Assembly (NCBI RefSeq): GCF_036711975.1
Contig: NC_091976.1
Span: 15,128,001 to 15,192,000, forward strand
Reading direction: 5' to 3'
Length of the DNA stretch: 64,000 bases
From: Onthophagus taurus
Lineage: Eukaryota; Arthropoda; Insecta; Coleoptera; Scarabaeidae
Shown here: one piece after another, positions 53,691 through 63,115 of the stretch
How the letters are laid out: each line of letters opens with the position of its first letter
Numbering within the stretch: the first letter of the stretch is position 1
The notes under the pieces: model-generated
The model's input: the letters and a program-made list of their open reading frames with translations, nothing else
The model's database searches: none
What the model was told of the DNA's origin: nothing
Translations under genes and position numbers: made by a program

Positions 53691-55020
53691 AGAACTTTGA
53701 AATTCGATGAGAGCGTTTTATTTTAGTAAAATGACGTAAGTTTTATTTGAAATGTTTCGAGAAAACGAGTAATTTTTTTATTGAAAGGTTGAGTTTTAAA
53801 ACCAAAAAACGATTTAAAACCGCTTCGGCCCGTCGTCTTTACATTTTTTGTTTATTCACCTCCAGTATTCCTTCTTCCCACAATAAATTAAGGAGGGGAT
53901 GTTTGGAAGTTGATTCGCTAATAACGCATTTTAGTTGATATGCGGGCATTTAAGGGTGATAAAGTAGTTTATAAAAATAAAACTTATTGCTTGAATTAAG
54001 TGATAAATGCGTGCTATATTTATGCTAAGTATTAGGTGATATTAGTGATGTGATATAGGACATCATGGGATTGCTATTTTATGGATGTTAAAAGGTATCG
54101 TATTAATTCATTTTTTTTTGTCACAATAAATTAGTTTATCGTTTCTTTCCAGTTGAGCTTCGAAGTAAAATCCAAGGGAAACAACATCCATTCGGTGAGT
54201 CGTTTTCAATTTTATTAATTGATCAAAACATATCGGGAAAATTCGCGATTTGAGCTTTGTAATTTTTCCAGATAAAAACCGTTTGAACGCTACTCCTTGG
54301 ATTTGTGCTTGAAAAACGGTACCATTCAATAAATTTTTACATTTTGTGCTTGAAAAATTATAAAGCTTTAATCAACATTGTCAAAACATGAAATAATTTG
54401 AAATTGAGTGTAAACCACTCCAAATAATACTAGTATAATTCAAACTTTTTAATGGGGGAGTCTCTTTTTTTTGTATCAAATAAAATGATTTCTTTGGGAA
54501 TTTTTTGCTACCAAATTATGTAGTATTTCAATTTAATCTTTTGCATATGTTTTCATGATATATTTACTTATTTAAAAAGAATTATTTATAGAAAATAATT
54601 TTTACGTTGTCCCTCAACCAAGTTGGTACGTGGATTGTCTAAGTTGCTGGTTGACACAATATCTATCCTTGAAATGATCTGAAACTCAAAAATCAAATTA
54701 TGTTCTTTTCTATATATGTACTTGTGATTATCGTTTGAACTAGAACTAAGCAAAAAAAATGTTAAAGATAATCGATTTTGTTCTTCAAATCGATAAGTTT
54801 ATCTCAAAAAAAAATCATGTGTATATCGTATCAGTTTCTCTGTAGGTCATACGATAGAAAGATGCTATTTGAAAGTGCAGTTCAAATTTCAAGTCAATCG
54901 AATGAGTAGTTTTTTAGGAATCGTGTTAACCATATGTAAAAAGTATGTTTCGAGAAAAATGCACTTACAGTTTCTTGTTATACAATCTTATGCGTGTATA
55001 CGCCTTGTTAATTTAATGTT
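53691..55020. other. Unrecognised intergenic sequence
   Basis: Short open frames on both strands (53747-53938, 54108-54329, 54869-55063) show no recognisable similarity. Repeat content not evident. Confidence 0.4.
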
Positions 55021-55065
55021 CATAACTTCTACATTCAGCCAGACGCAAGTTTTTCATTTGTGATA
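55021..55065. repeat. Foldback family copy 3, left stub
   Basis: acattcagccagacgcaagt resembles acattcagccaggcgaaagc of the foldback family (3729). It is cut by the TA insertion of the mariner at 55068 and appears to continue at 58693. Confidence 0.5.
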
Positions 55066-55802
55066 TACAGTGTGACCCGTTTGAAAGCGGAATACCCTCG
55101 TTAAATTTGTATTTATTATCCGATTTCGATAATTTTCTTTTTTAATTGTAGAGCGTAAAAAACTGTACCTTAGGACAAAGAGTGATATTTTTCTTAAAAA
55201 AAAACAAGGCCTAATATTTCACTTATTAGGTGCTAAAAATGAAGAAATCATATTAGCAAATTTTTTATAAAAAATCTGAGTACACCACTGCATTAAGCAC
55301 CTTTTGAAATGGGCATATACCAAATTTCATCAAAAATGGTTACAAATTAACACCGTTACAGATAATTGAAAGATACAATATTTTATGAATTTATTTGATC
55401 AGATGGAGTAAACCATGACAAAAAAGGAAATAAAATACAGCCAATACAAAAACTATTTACATTTGTAACCATGGAAATAAAAAAATAGTTATCTAGTAAA
55501 CCATAAAATAAAAAAAAGAATTGAATTCTATTATTTGTTTTTTATTTAAATCAATTGTCATTGCCAAATTTTTATAAAAAAACGGTCTGTACCACCCTAG
55601 ATACCATGTTCTATGACCACGCTTTATAATATTTTCCACTAAATAATAAGTAAGGTTGTGTATATTCTAAACGATTGTCACTTTAAAGACGAAGCCACTA
55701 ATCTCTCGTCACTTGGCTAATATCTACGTTTTGAAATTAAAACTCGTGAGCAATATATTAAGATAACATAATTAAGTGCTATAATTAAAATTTGAATATT
55801 GT

Positions 55803-56255
55803 TTAAAAATCAGAATTACTGGAAGAATCTGAGTCTTCCGCTAGTTGGATGATGACAGGAGGTAAATCAGTTATTAATGAATTTCCCATTAATGTTGTCC
55901 AATCTTTTTTAATGAGTTCTTCACAGTGGCGAACACTATTTCCCCACATCTCCGGAGTGTAATGACCAAGAGCTTTTTGCCAAGTCTCCTTGACACGACA
56001 GATCTTTTTCTCCGAGCTGGACTGAACATGTTTATTGTAATAAGTTTTTAAGAACGCCCAACATAGTTCAAAGGGATTATATTGGCAATATTGGCAAGGA
56101 AGGCGAAGAACAGTATGGCCATGGTCTCTTATTAATTTGTCAATTTCAAAGGATTTTTCAATTTGAGGCTTGTAATAACGGATTATTTCCCATAACGATT
56201 TTTTATTTAAGGTTGGTTCAAACTGTATATTATGTTCAGTTAACCATTTTTTCAT
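55803..56255 (-). CDS. DDE transposase, downstream ORF with catalytic glutamate
   Basis: 150 codons from an ATG at 56255 that overlaps the stop of the upstream ORF (ATGA). MKKWLTEHNIQFEPTLNKKS, a helical KPQIEKSFEIDKLIRDHGHT segment, LPCQYCQYNPFELCWAFLKT with the conserved NP.E glutamate, and a C-terminus ending LAEDSDSSSNSDF, acidic as in related proteins. Alone it lacks both aspartates, so it must work, if at all, as the C-terminal half of the upstream ORF. Confidence 0.75.
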   Translation of the reverse strand: MKKWLTEHNIQFEPTLNKKSLWEIIRYYKPQIEKSFEIDKLIRDHGHTVLRLPCQYCQYNPFELCWAFLKTYYNKHVQSSSEKKICRVKETWQKALGHYTPEMWGNSVRHCEELIKKDWTTLMGNSLITDLPPVIIQLAEDSDSSSNSDF

Positions 56256-56998
56256 ATCATTTTTTTTGTGTAGAAACTTGGAGCTTTCTCGATTTGTTTT
56301 GAGTGATATGGAGCATTATCCATTACTACCGCACACTTCGCACCCAAATTATTTAATGCTGGAAGTAATTGATTTTTCACCCATTCCATAAAAATAATTG
56401 ACGTCATATTTTTATGATAATCTCTGTGCTCCGTGTTGTCACTGAGCAAGAGATCGCAATTTGGCAAAAACCCTGACGAAGTGCCTGCGTACAAGATTGT
56501 AAATCTTTTTCCTTCGCCTTCTGCTCTTTGCGGAATACCGAATCTTTCATTATCATTTACCCATTGATAAACTTGGGTGCCATTTTCGTAAATCCAAGTT
56601 TCGTCAAGAAAAACAAAAGTATACTCTCCGGATTCTAGGTATTGCAAGTATGTCTTTAAAAATGTAATTCTTTTTGAAACTATATGTGGTTGTTCAATTA
56701 ACACTTTTCTATTGCTAATCTTTTTATATCTATATCCCATAGATTTTATAATTTTATGTAATTTTGATCTACCATTAGTAAAATCACATTCATTTCTTGG
56801 AAAATTAAGTAAATCATTAAGATTAAAATACTGTTTCTTTTCATGCAATTTTTGTATTTGTCTTCCTAACTCTTCTTTAATAAAATATAAATTATTCGTG
56901 TTGTAGTTCATTTTACAACGCCCTTGTGTTTTTGGTTTTTTTACAGTTTGATATTTTTTGTAGGTTTGAATAATTTTAAAAACCGTCGTGCTGTGAAC
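56252..56998 (-). CDS. DDE transposase, exon 2 / upstream ORF with both aspartates
   Basis: From acceptor ATTAG (56999-57000) the frame VHSTTVFKIIQTYKKYQTVK completes a helix-turn-helix and runs open for 248 codons to TGA at 56252. It includes MNYNTNNLYFIKEELGRQIQ, YTFVFLDETWIYENGTQVYQ (first Asp), GKRFTILYAG, and LGAKCAVVMDNAPYHSKQIE (second Asp). The family is the IS630/Tc1-type DDE_3 transposases. The first ATG within this exon is at 56911, but the helix upstream argues for translation from the exon at 57057-57173. Confidence 0.75.
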   Translation of the reverse strand, partial: VHSTTVFKIIQTYKKYQTVKKPKTQGRCKMNYNTNNLYFIKEELGRQIQKLHEKKQYFNLNDLLNFPRNECDFTNGRSKLHKIIKSMGYRYKKISNRKVLIEQPHIVSKRITFLKTYLQYLESGEYTFVFLDETWIYENGTQVYQWVNDNERFGIPQRAEGEGKRFTILYAGTSSGFLPNCDLLLSDNTEHRDYHKNMTSIIFMEWVKNQLLPALNNLGAKCAVVMDNAPYHSKQIEKAPSFYTKKMI

Positions 56999-57056
56999 CT
57001 AATACAATTATGTTGAATATAAATTTAATTTTAAAACTCAAGTGCAATACACATAC

Positions 57057-57173
57057 ATCAAAAATACGTGAAGCTTTATCACATATATATTTTAAATTCG
57101 TATTTGGTGTCTCCGTCTGTACTTCTTCACAATACCTAATTATAGAGTTTTTTCGCGTTTAGACAGTTGACAT
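57057..57173 (-). pseudogene. DDE transposase, exon 1 with a nonsense codon
   Basis: ATG at 57173, 39 codons, ending …SRIFD at donor GTATGTG (57056). The 58-bp intron 57056-56999 joins in phase 0 to exon 2. Codon 5 is TAA (57159-57161), the only in-frame stop in an otherwise fitting reading (TRKNSIIRYCEEVQTETPNT), so this copy cannot make a full protein from this start. Confidence 0.6.
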
Positions 57174-57455
57174 CCCGTTCCACCCTTTCTTAACATTTTT
57201 ATGGTAGATTTAGCAGCAAAAAAATTATATGAAAATTGTTTTTTAATCAATCTTAACAAATTTGATAGACAGTGGTGGCACACAATTAAAGTAAAAGTCA
57301 CGACATGCGCTTTTACTTTCAATACCAACTTGACGACACTTTGACAATTGATTTAAATAAAAAACAGATTATATGAAAGTGATTTAAAGCATTACTTCCG
57401 TCAGTTTTGTGCTTATAAAAATTTTATAAAAAGTGTGCAATTTAGTGGTGCAATT

Positions 57456-58292
57456 ATGGAACGACTAAGTGTTAGACACAAAGTTGAAATTGTACGCCTT
57501 GTTGGCGATAATATTCTTTCGAAAAGAAAAGCGGCTATAGAATTTAATAACAGGCATCCAGATATGCCTCCGGTTAGTGCTAGCACCGTTCACCGGGTAA
57601 ATAAGGTATTCAACGATACAGGCAGTGTATCAAAACAAATTCTAAAAGTTCAAAATCCACGCCGGGAAATTAGAAATAATAATCAAATAGTGGAATATTT
57701 TCATAATAACCCTCATTCGAGTTTGAGAACGGCTGCCATAGATTTAAATATTCCAAGAGAATGTATTAGAAGGTGCCTTACAAAAAATAAAATTAAACCC
57801 TATAAACCAAAATTTCTACACACTCTTGAACCAAGAGACGAAGAGAGAAGACTAGAATTCTGTTTATGGGCTCAAGGTGAATACTTGGAAAACAGAAACT
57901 TTTTAAGGGAAATTTTGTTTAGCGATGAGGCCACGTTTACAACAAATGGCGTGGTGTCATCGCAAAATTCAAGGTATTGGTGCACAGAAAATCCAGAGTG
58001 GATCATCAACGCAAGGCGACAGTATTCGCATGAAATAAATGTGGTGTGGTAAATTTTGAAAATCGATGGATAGGAAGAAAGTCATCTTATTGAATGGCCG
58101 CCAAGATCTCCTGATTTGACACCACTCGACTTTTTTCTTTGGGGAATCCTTAAACAGAAAGTTTACAGGTCAAGGACACAGTCGCTAGATGAACTGCGTG
58201 CTAGAATAGTTCAGGCATGTGCAGACATTACCCCAGAGCTACTGAGGAATGTAACAATGAATGCACGAAGAAGGTACAATAAATGTATCTAA
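57456..58292 (+). pseudogene. Mariner-type transposase lacking the second catalytic region
   Basis: From an ATG at 57456, 199 codons are open: MERLSVRHKVEIVRLVGDNI, HPDMPPVSASTVHRVNKVFN and SLRTAAIDLNIPRECIRRCL (two helix-turn-helix motifs), then [20 protein letters not shown] with the first aspartate, ending YSHEINVVW and stop. Next, at 58075-58292, comes [20 protein letters not shown] with the third aspartate and an ending RRRYNKCI. The 60-80 residues between, with the second aspartate, are deleted. Hence a non-autonomous copy, though N-terminal DNA-binding ability could remain. Confidence 0.85.
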
Positions 58293-58692
58293 CTTAACGG
58301 TGGATTGGTGGAAACAACAGACATTTAACTAGTTTTTATTTTCTATTAATACCTTGAATGTTGTTTTTTTCTTCAATTTTTTGAATTTCTGTTAAATATT
58401 GTTAAATAGTTTTGTATTATTCTCTGTATTTTATTTCCTTTTTTGTCATGGTTTACTCCATCTGCTCAAATAAATTCATAAAATATTGTATTTTTCAATT
58501 ATCTGTAACGGTGTTGATTTGTAACCATTTTTGATGAGATTTGGTATATGCCCATTTCAAAAGGCGCTTAATGCAGTGGTGTACTCAGATTTTTTGTAAA
58601 AAATTTCCTAATATGATTTCTTAAATTATCGAAATCGGATAATAAATACAAATTTTACGAGGGTGTTCCGCTTTCAAACGGGTCACACTGTA

Positions 58693-59037
58693 CATATAAC
58701 ATTAAAATCGGTCAACCGTTCTTTAGTTATAGCGAATTTAATCAAATTAATTTTTTCTTATTGGGGCTTGACTTCCAGTCGGTAGATACATGGAGTCATT
58801 TAAATAACTGTACGTAGGTAATTAGTAAATTTTGAGATCGGGCATTTCCGCCTTCGCATTCATTGTGGATCATACTTTCGATCGAGATGTTGATGATTAA
58901 AATTGATCAATTATTTAAGGAGAAAATTGATGTGTTTGATTAATTCGTTTTTTGCGTTTTAATCAAAATCCTTAAATATTTCGAATCGGGCATTTTGACT
59001 ACCGCATTCAGCTAGGCGAAAGCTATCGATTGAGATA
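58693..59037. mobile_element. Foldback family copy 3, right part
   Basis: cattaaaatcggtcaaccgt, then attggggcttgacttccagt, and the closing cattcagctaggcgaaagct matching 3590-3610 inverse modules and 53500-53640. It directly abuts the LINE reverse transcriptase at 59040. Confidence 0.6.
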
Positions 59038-60142
59038 TAAATCGGTAATGACGGCTGTTTCTGAAGTAATTGCCTTTATAACGAAAGCACACGATGAGCA
59101 AAATGTGGTTCAGATCGACCTGCTGGACCTCAGCAAGGCATTCGATACCATCAGCCACTCCATTCTCCTGAGTAAACTTCAGTTTTATGGTATTAGAGGT
59201 CTACAACTAAATTTAATAAGATCTTATTTGATGGACAGATAACAATATGTTGAGTATAATGGTAATAGATCGTCTAGTGTAAAAATCAAACATGGTGTTC
59301 CTCACGGTTCTTGGACCTCTCCTGTTTATTATATATATTAATGATCTGCCTTGCAACATTATTGAAGAGACCTATTTATATGCTGATGATACATCCATCG
59401 TATTAAAGGACACTACAAAGGATAACTTGATGGCTAAATCACAAGAAGCAATATTGTCCTCTCAAGAATGGTTCAGTAATAATCTGCTCAAACTAAACAG
59501 TGAAAAAACAGAACATATAGTGTTGGAGACCACTCGACGTGGGAGGGAATCTACAACTGTAAAATTTCTGGGTATGCATCTAGACAGCGGAATGACGTGG
59601 GAAGTGCACTTGAAGCATCTGAGGACTAGGCTGACTTCTGCTATCTAGCCAGGTTGTCATACTTTGCATCTTTTCACTCGGTGGCGTCGTATGGTGTTTT
59701 TTTCTGGGGTAGGGCATCTGATTTCCTGAGGATCTTTCGACTACAGAAAAGGGCATTGCGGGTGCTGTGTGGACTGCGAACAGACGAATGTTGTAAGAAC
59801 TACTTTAAATATGAGAATATACTTATCTTATCAAGCATATATGTACTTACGGCATTGCTGCATGTTCATGATAACAGAGACAGTTTTCTCTCCAATGGTG
59901 GTACCTATAGCTATCTGACAAGATCACGACACCAATACCAGGTACCGTACCACAGAATTGCATCAACGCAAAAGTATGTGGATTACTGGGGTCCAAAACT
60001 CTACAACGAACTACCACCGCAGCTGACTGCGCTGTCTAGGCAACGGTTTAAGAGGAAAATAAAAGAATATTTGATGGAGAACGTTTTCTATTCGTGCGAG
60101 GAATATCTCACGACAGTTCAGTCTCACAATTTTAATGCGTAA
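59038..60142 (+). pseudogene. CR1/Jockey-type LINE, reverse transcriptase and C-terminus
   Basis: Starts inside the [42 protein letters not shown], then after a stop and a shift GPLLFIIYINDLPCNIIEET and YLYADDTSIVLKD (the YADD catalytic box intact), NNLLKLNSEKTEHIVLETTR and FLGMHLDSGMTWEVHLKHL. After a stop at 59646, 162 codons remain open: FRLQKRALRVLCGLRTDECC, YVLTALLHVHDN, a YNELPPQLTALSRQRFKRKI end. 5'-truncated at the foldback repeat. Three short defects only, so fairly recent. Confidence 0.85.
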
Positions 60143-60289
60143 TGTGTAGTGTGTAATTGCCATGAAATGTATATTTGTATTATTGATATTTCATTTTGTT
60201 TCTTATGTATTCACTGACGTTTTGTAGTAATGGTTTATTTAACTAACTAATAAATATAACTTAATACGAGATGTGTAATAAACGAAAAG

Positions 60290-60640
60290 TCAAACAAAGT
60301 GCCAGAAGAGAGTTGAGCGAAACACTATCCATTAACATACAATTCACAGTATGAAAATACGACCTTTAACAACAGCCAGGAACATTTAAAACAAATTTCC
60401 AAAATTAGATTATCCTTTACAAGCAGATTGATACAATTGTGGAGTTCTTGTCTGTCATTTGATTGACTGTATATTATCAAATAAACCATTTAAATCATTA
60501 AATGCAGAGCCATACAAAAACATCATTATTGAAACTTTATTAAAAAACTCCGACTCATTAAAGGAAAAATGTCTCTATTTCGATGAAGAGGTTCATAATG
60601 AATTCAAATGCAAGCAATGCTCGTAGATGGCCTGCAACAA
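60290..60640 (+). pseudogene. Unknown decayed coding sequence, copy A
   Basis: After the duplication start (MCNKRKVKQSARRELSET) and a deletion, the frame reads NSQYENTTFNNSQEHLKQIS … SRLIQLWSSCLSFD, then in a shifted frame CHLIDCILSNKPFKSLNAEP and YKNIIIETLLKNSDSLKEK, ending EFKCKQCS. I do not recognise the family. The CK.C end suggests half a zinc ribbon. Confidence 0.35.
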
Positions 60641-61496
60641 TAATTTGGACGAGCGGTTTGAATTTTGTATACAGCGATCTTAAACTGTAATGGGGCCGTT
60701 ACACATTCTTTTTTTTATTGGCTTATTCGATAGTTTAGGAAAATTGAGCCTTAGTTTTTCAAAAAAAAAATAATGAAAATTTGAAAAAACTTTGGATACG
60801 TCACCGTCGTTTCGCACACGGTTGGTTGAAATAAAAATCAATAAAAGGTGCATGAGCGAGATGCCACGAGAATCTTATGCGCTAGAAGAAGAGATCCGAA
60901 CGATGCACGTTTGGTCTGATCTTCTTGATCTTACGTGAAAACCTCGTAAACGTTACCAAAGCTGTTATAGAGGGGATTTTGAATTTTAATATTAATTATT
61001 GCAAAAATTAAACAATTTTAGGATCTAAAAATGTTACCATTCCTTCTATTTATACATACTTTATTGATTTTTTGAAAGATTGTCTTTCTATTTGATTGAG
61101 GGTAACGGCCCTATACGGTACAATAAAAATGTGCCATCAATTTTTATATACAATTTAATGTAGCAACTAAATGTAACTACAATTAAATTAGATTTTAGTA
61201 GTTGACTACTTATACAATTTTGTTTAATTGATCTCATTTTGTAAATAATTGTTGTAGCGAGGTTTAGATACTTATTATCTTTACAGAAAAATTATATAAT
61301 ATACAGTTGACTTGTCGTTAATAATAATGAATTATATTATATTATTAATTAAACAATGTTTAAAGGACTAAGAATATAATTATTTATAAAGTTTTTAATC
61401 GTTTAATTATCCTTATTGTTAGAATTTCGCGCCGCGATTACTATGACATGATCTATAGGAAGAACCCTTTCTAAAAAAATGTTACACATTAAAATC

Positions 61497-61722
61497 GGAC
61501 AATTAACAAAAAAGTTATATTTATGGATATGATTGTTTATAACGTTTTTAATCGTTTAAGTACTGTTATTGTTAGAATGTCTTTTTGGAAAGGACTCGTC
61601 CTGTAGATCATGTCATAGTAATGGCGGCGCAAAATCTAACAATAACGGTATTTAAACAATTAAAAAGGTTATAAACAATTATATCCATAAATATAACTTT
61701 TTTGTTAATTGTCTGTAACTAA
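61497..61722. repeat. Palindromic segment at the A/B junction
   Basis: acaattaacaaaaaagttat…gttattgttaga at 61497-61577 returns inverted at 61640-61722; the centre holds tcctgtagatcatgtcatag. Block B ends with a single arm (63070-63110). Confidence 0.75.
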
Positions 61723-61764
61723 TTAATAAATATTACTAATAAATATAACTTAATACGAGATGTG

Positions 61765-62450
61765 TAATAAACGCAAAGTCAAACAAAGTGCCAGAAGAGA
61801 GTTGAGCGAAACGCTTACGGAACAACAGAAAAGTTGTTAAGAACGTGATGAATCCAAAAATTAAACACAAATTAAACAAAATTTGACAATCAGCCAGAAA
61901 GTCATTCTTTTATTACCAACAACAACGTTACAATGCCACTTAAATTGTCGAAAGACTATGTAGTAGCCGTCTTCAATAAAGGAAAGTTATACTACAGCAG
62001 TTTTCAAACGCTTTTACAGCATAAAAATATCTCTGATATGTACTTAGATAATTTTGTAATAGCATAATATTCTGCAATATTATGTTCAAAGGCATTGGGC
62101 GTCAATGTTGTAAACTTAATCACTCATACAATGACATATATGGATCCATTAACATACAATTCACAGTATGAAAATACGACCTTTAATAACAGCCGGCAAC
62201 ATTTAAAACAAATTTCGAAAATTAAATTATCCTTTACAAGCAGATTGATACAATTGTGGAGTTCTTGTCTGTCATTTGATTGACTGTATATTATTAAGTA
62301 AACCAGTTAAATCATTCAATGCAGATTCATACAGAAACATCATTATTGAAACTTTATTAAAAAAACTCCAACTCATTAAAGGGAAAATGTCTCTATTTCG
62401 CTGAAGAGGTTCATAATGAATTCAAATGCAAGTAATGCTCGTAGATGGCC
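61765..62450 (+). pseudogene. Unknown decayed coding sequence, copy B
   Basis: Longer than copy A: MCNKRKVKQSARRELSETLT, a gap with shifts, MPLKLSKDYVVAVFNKGKLY and YSSFQTLLQHKNISDMYLDN then FVIA, LGVNVVNLITHTMTYMDPLT, and the shared NSQYENTTFNNSRQHLKQIS block. Normal-looking protein text broken by several shifts; origin unknown (host gene, transposon or virus-derived all remain open). Confidence 0.35.
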
Positions 62451-63115
62451 CATGATACCTGCAAAAGTAGTTTGGACGAACTGTGTGAATTTTTTTCTTA
62501 CATGAAAACCTCGTAAACGACACCAAACCTATTGAAAAAATTAAACAATTTTAGGATCTGAAAATGTTACCAATCCTTCTACTTTTACATACTTTATCGA
62601 TTTTTTGAAAAATGGTCTTTCTATTCGATTTAGGATAACGGCCCTATACGATACAATAAAAATGTGCCATGAATTTTTATATACAATTTAATGTAGCAAC
62701 TAAATGTAACTACAATTAAATTAGATTTTAATAGTTGACTTACTTTACTTATACAATTTTGTTTAATTGATCTCATTTTGTAAATAATTGTTGTAGCTAG
62801 GTTTAGATACTTATTATCTTTACAGAAAAATTATATAATATACAGTTGACTTGTAGTTAATAATAATGAATTATATTATATTATTAATATACTGTGTTTT
62901 TACTTATTATAAATGTGGGACAGTTACTAACAATGTTTAAAAGACTAAGAATATAATTATTTATAACGTTTTTAATCGTTTAATTACCGTTATTGTTAGA
63001 ATTTCGCGCCGCCATTACTATGACATGATCTACAGGACGAGCCCTTTCCAAAAAGGTATCACACATTAAAATCGGACAATTAACAAAAAAGTTATGTTTA
63101 TGGATATGATTTTGC

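Larger units (their letters stand above)
55531..57371 (-). mobile_element. DDE transposon with two overlapping ORFs and an intron
   Basis: The ends share tgttttttatttaaatcaat(tgtca) in inverted order (about 30 bp with 2 mismatches), flanked by TA (55529-55530, 57372-57373). ATTAT is also repeated at 55530-55534 and 57368-57372 if the ends are taken four bases inward. It carries one minus-strand transposase gene, described separately, and little else. It is the best-preserved coding transposon in the window and so probably the youngest. Confidence 0.8.
55068..58690 (+). mobile_element. Mariner-superfamily element with 260-370-bp inverted ends
   Basis: CAGTGTGACCCGTTTGAAAG and its inverse with TA on both sides. 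Arms are about 55068-55445 and 58425-58690 (the left arm has about 110 bp more). Its own transposase is the plus-strand frame at 57456-58292. A different DDE transposon is inserted at 55531-57371. Confidence 0.85.
60240..63115. repeat. Tandem duplication of a 1.4-1.5-kb block
   Basis: Block A (about 60240-61720) and block B (about 61722-63115) share the start taaatataacttaatacgag…gccagaagagagttgagcga, the middle cattaacatacaattcacag…tgattgactgtatatta, and the end attgttagaatttcgcgccg…cggacaattaacaaaaaagt. A lacks about 320 bp present in B (61813-62140); B lacks about 250 bp present in A (60665-60945). Content is decayed coding-like sequence plus a palindromic segment. Confidence 0.8.

Noticed and set aside
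61765..62450. Idea that the duplicated unknown coding sequence is of viral origin
   Set aside because: No motif firm enough to name a viral family; left as unknown.
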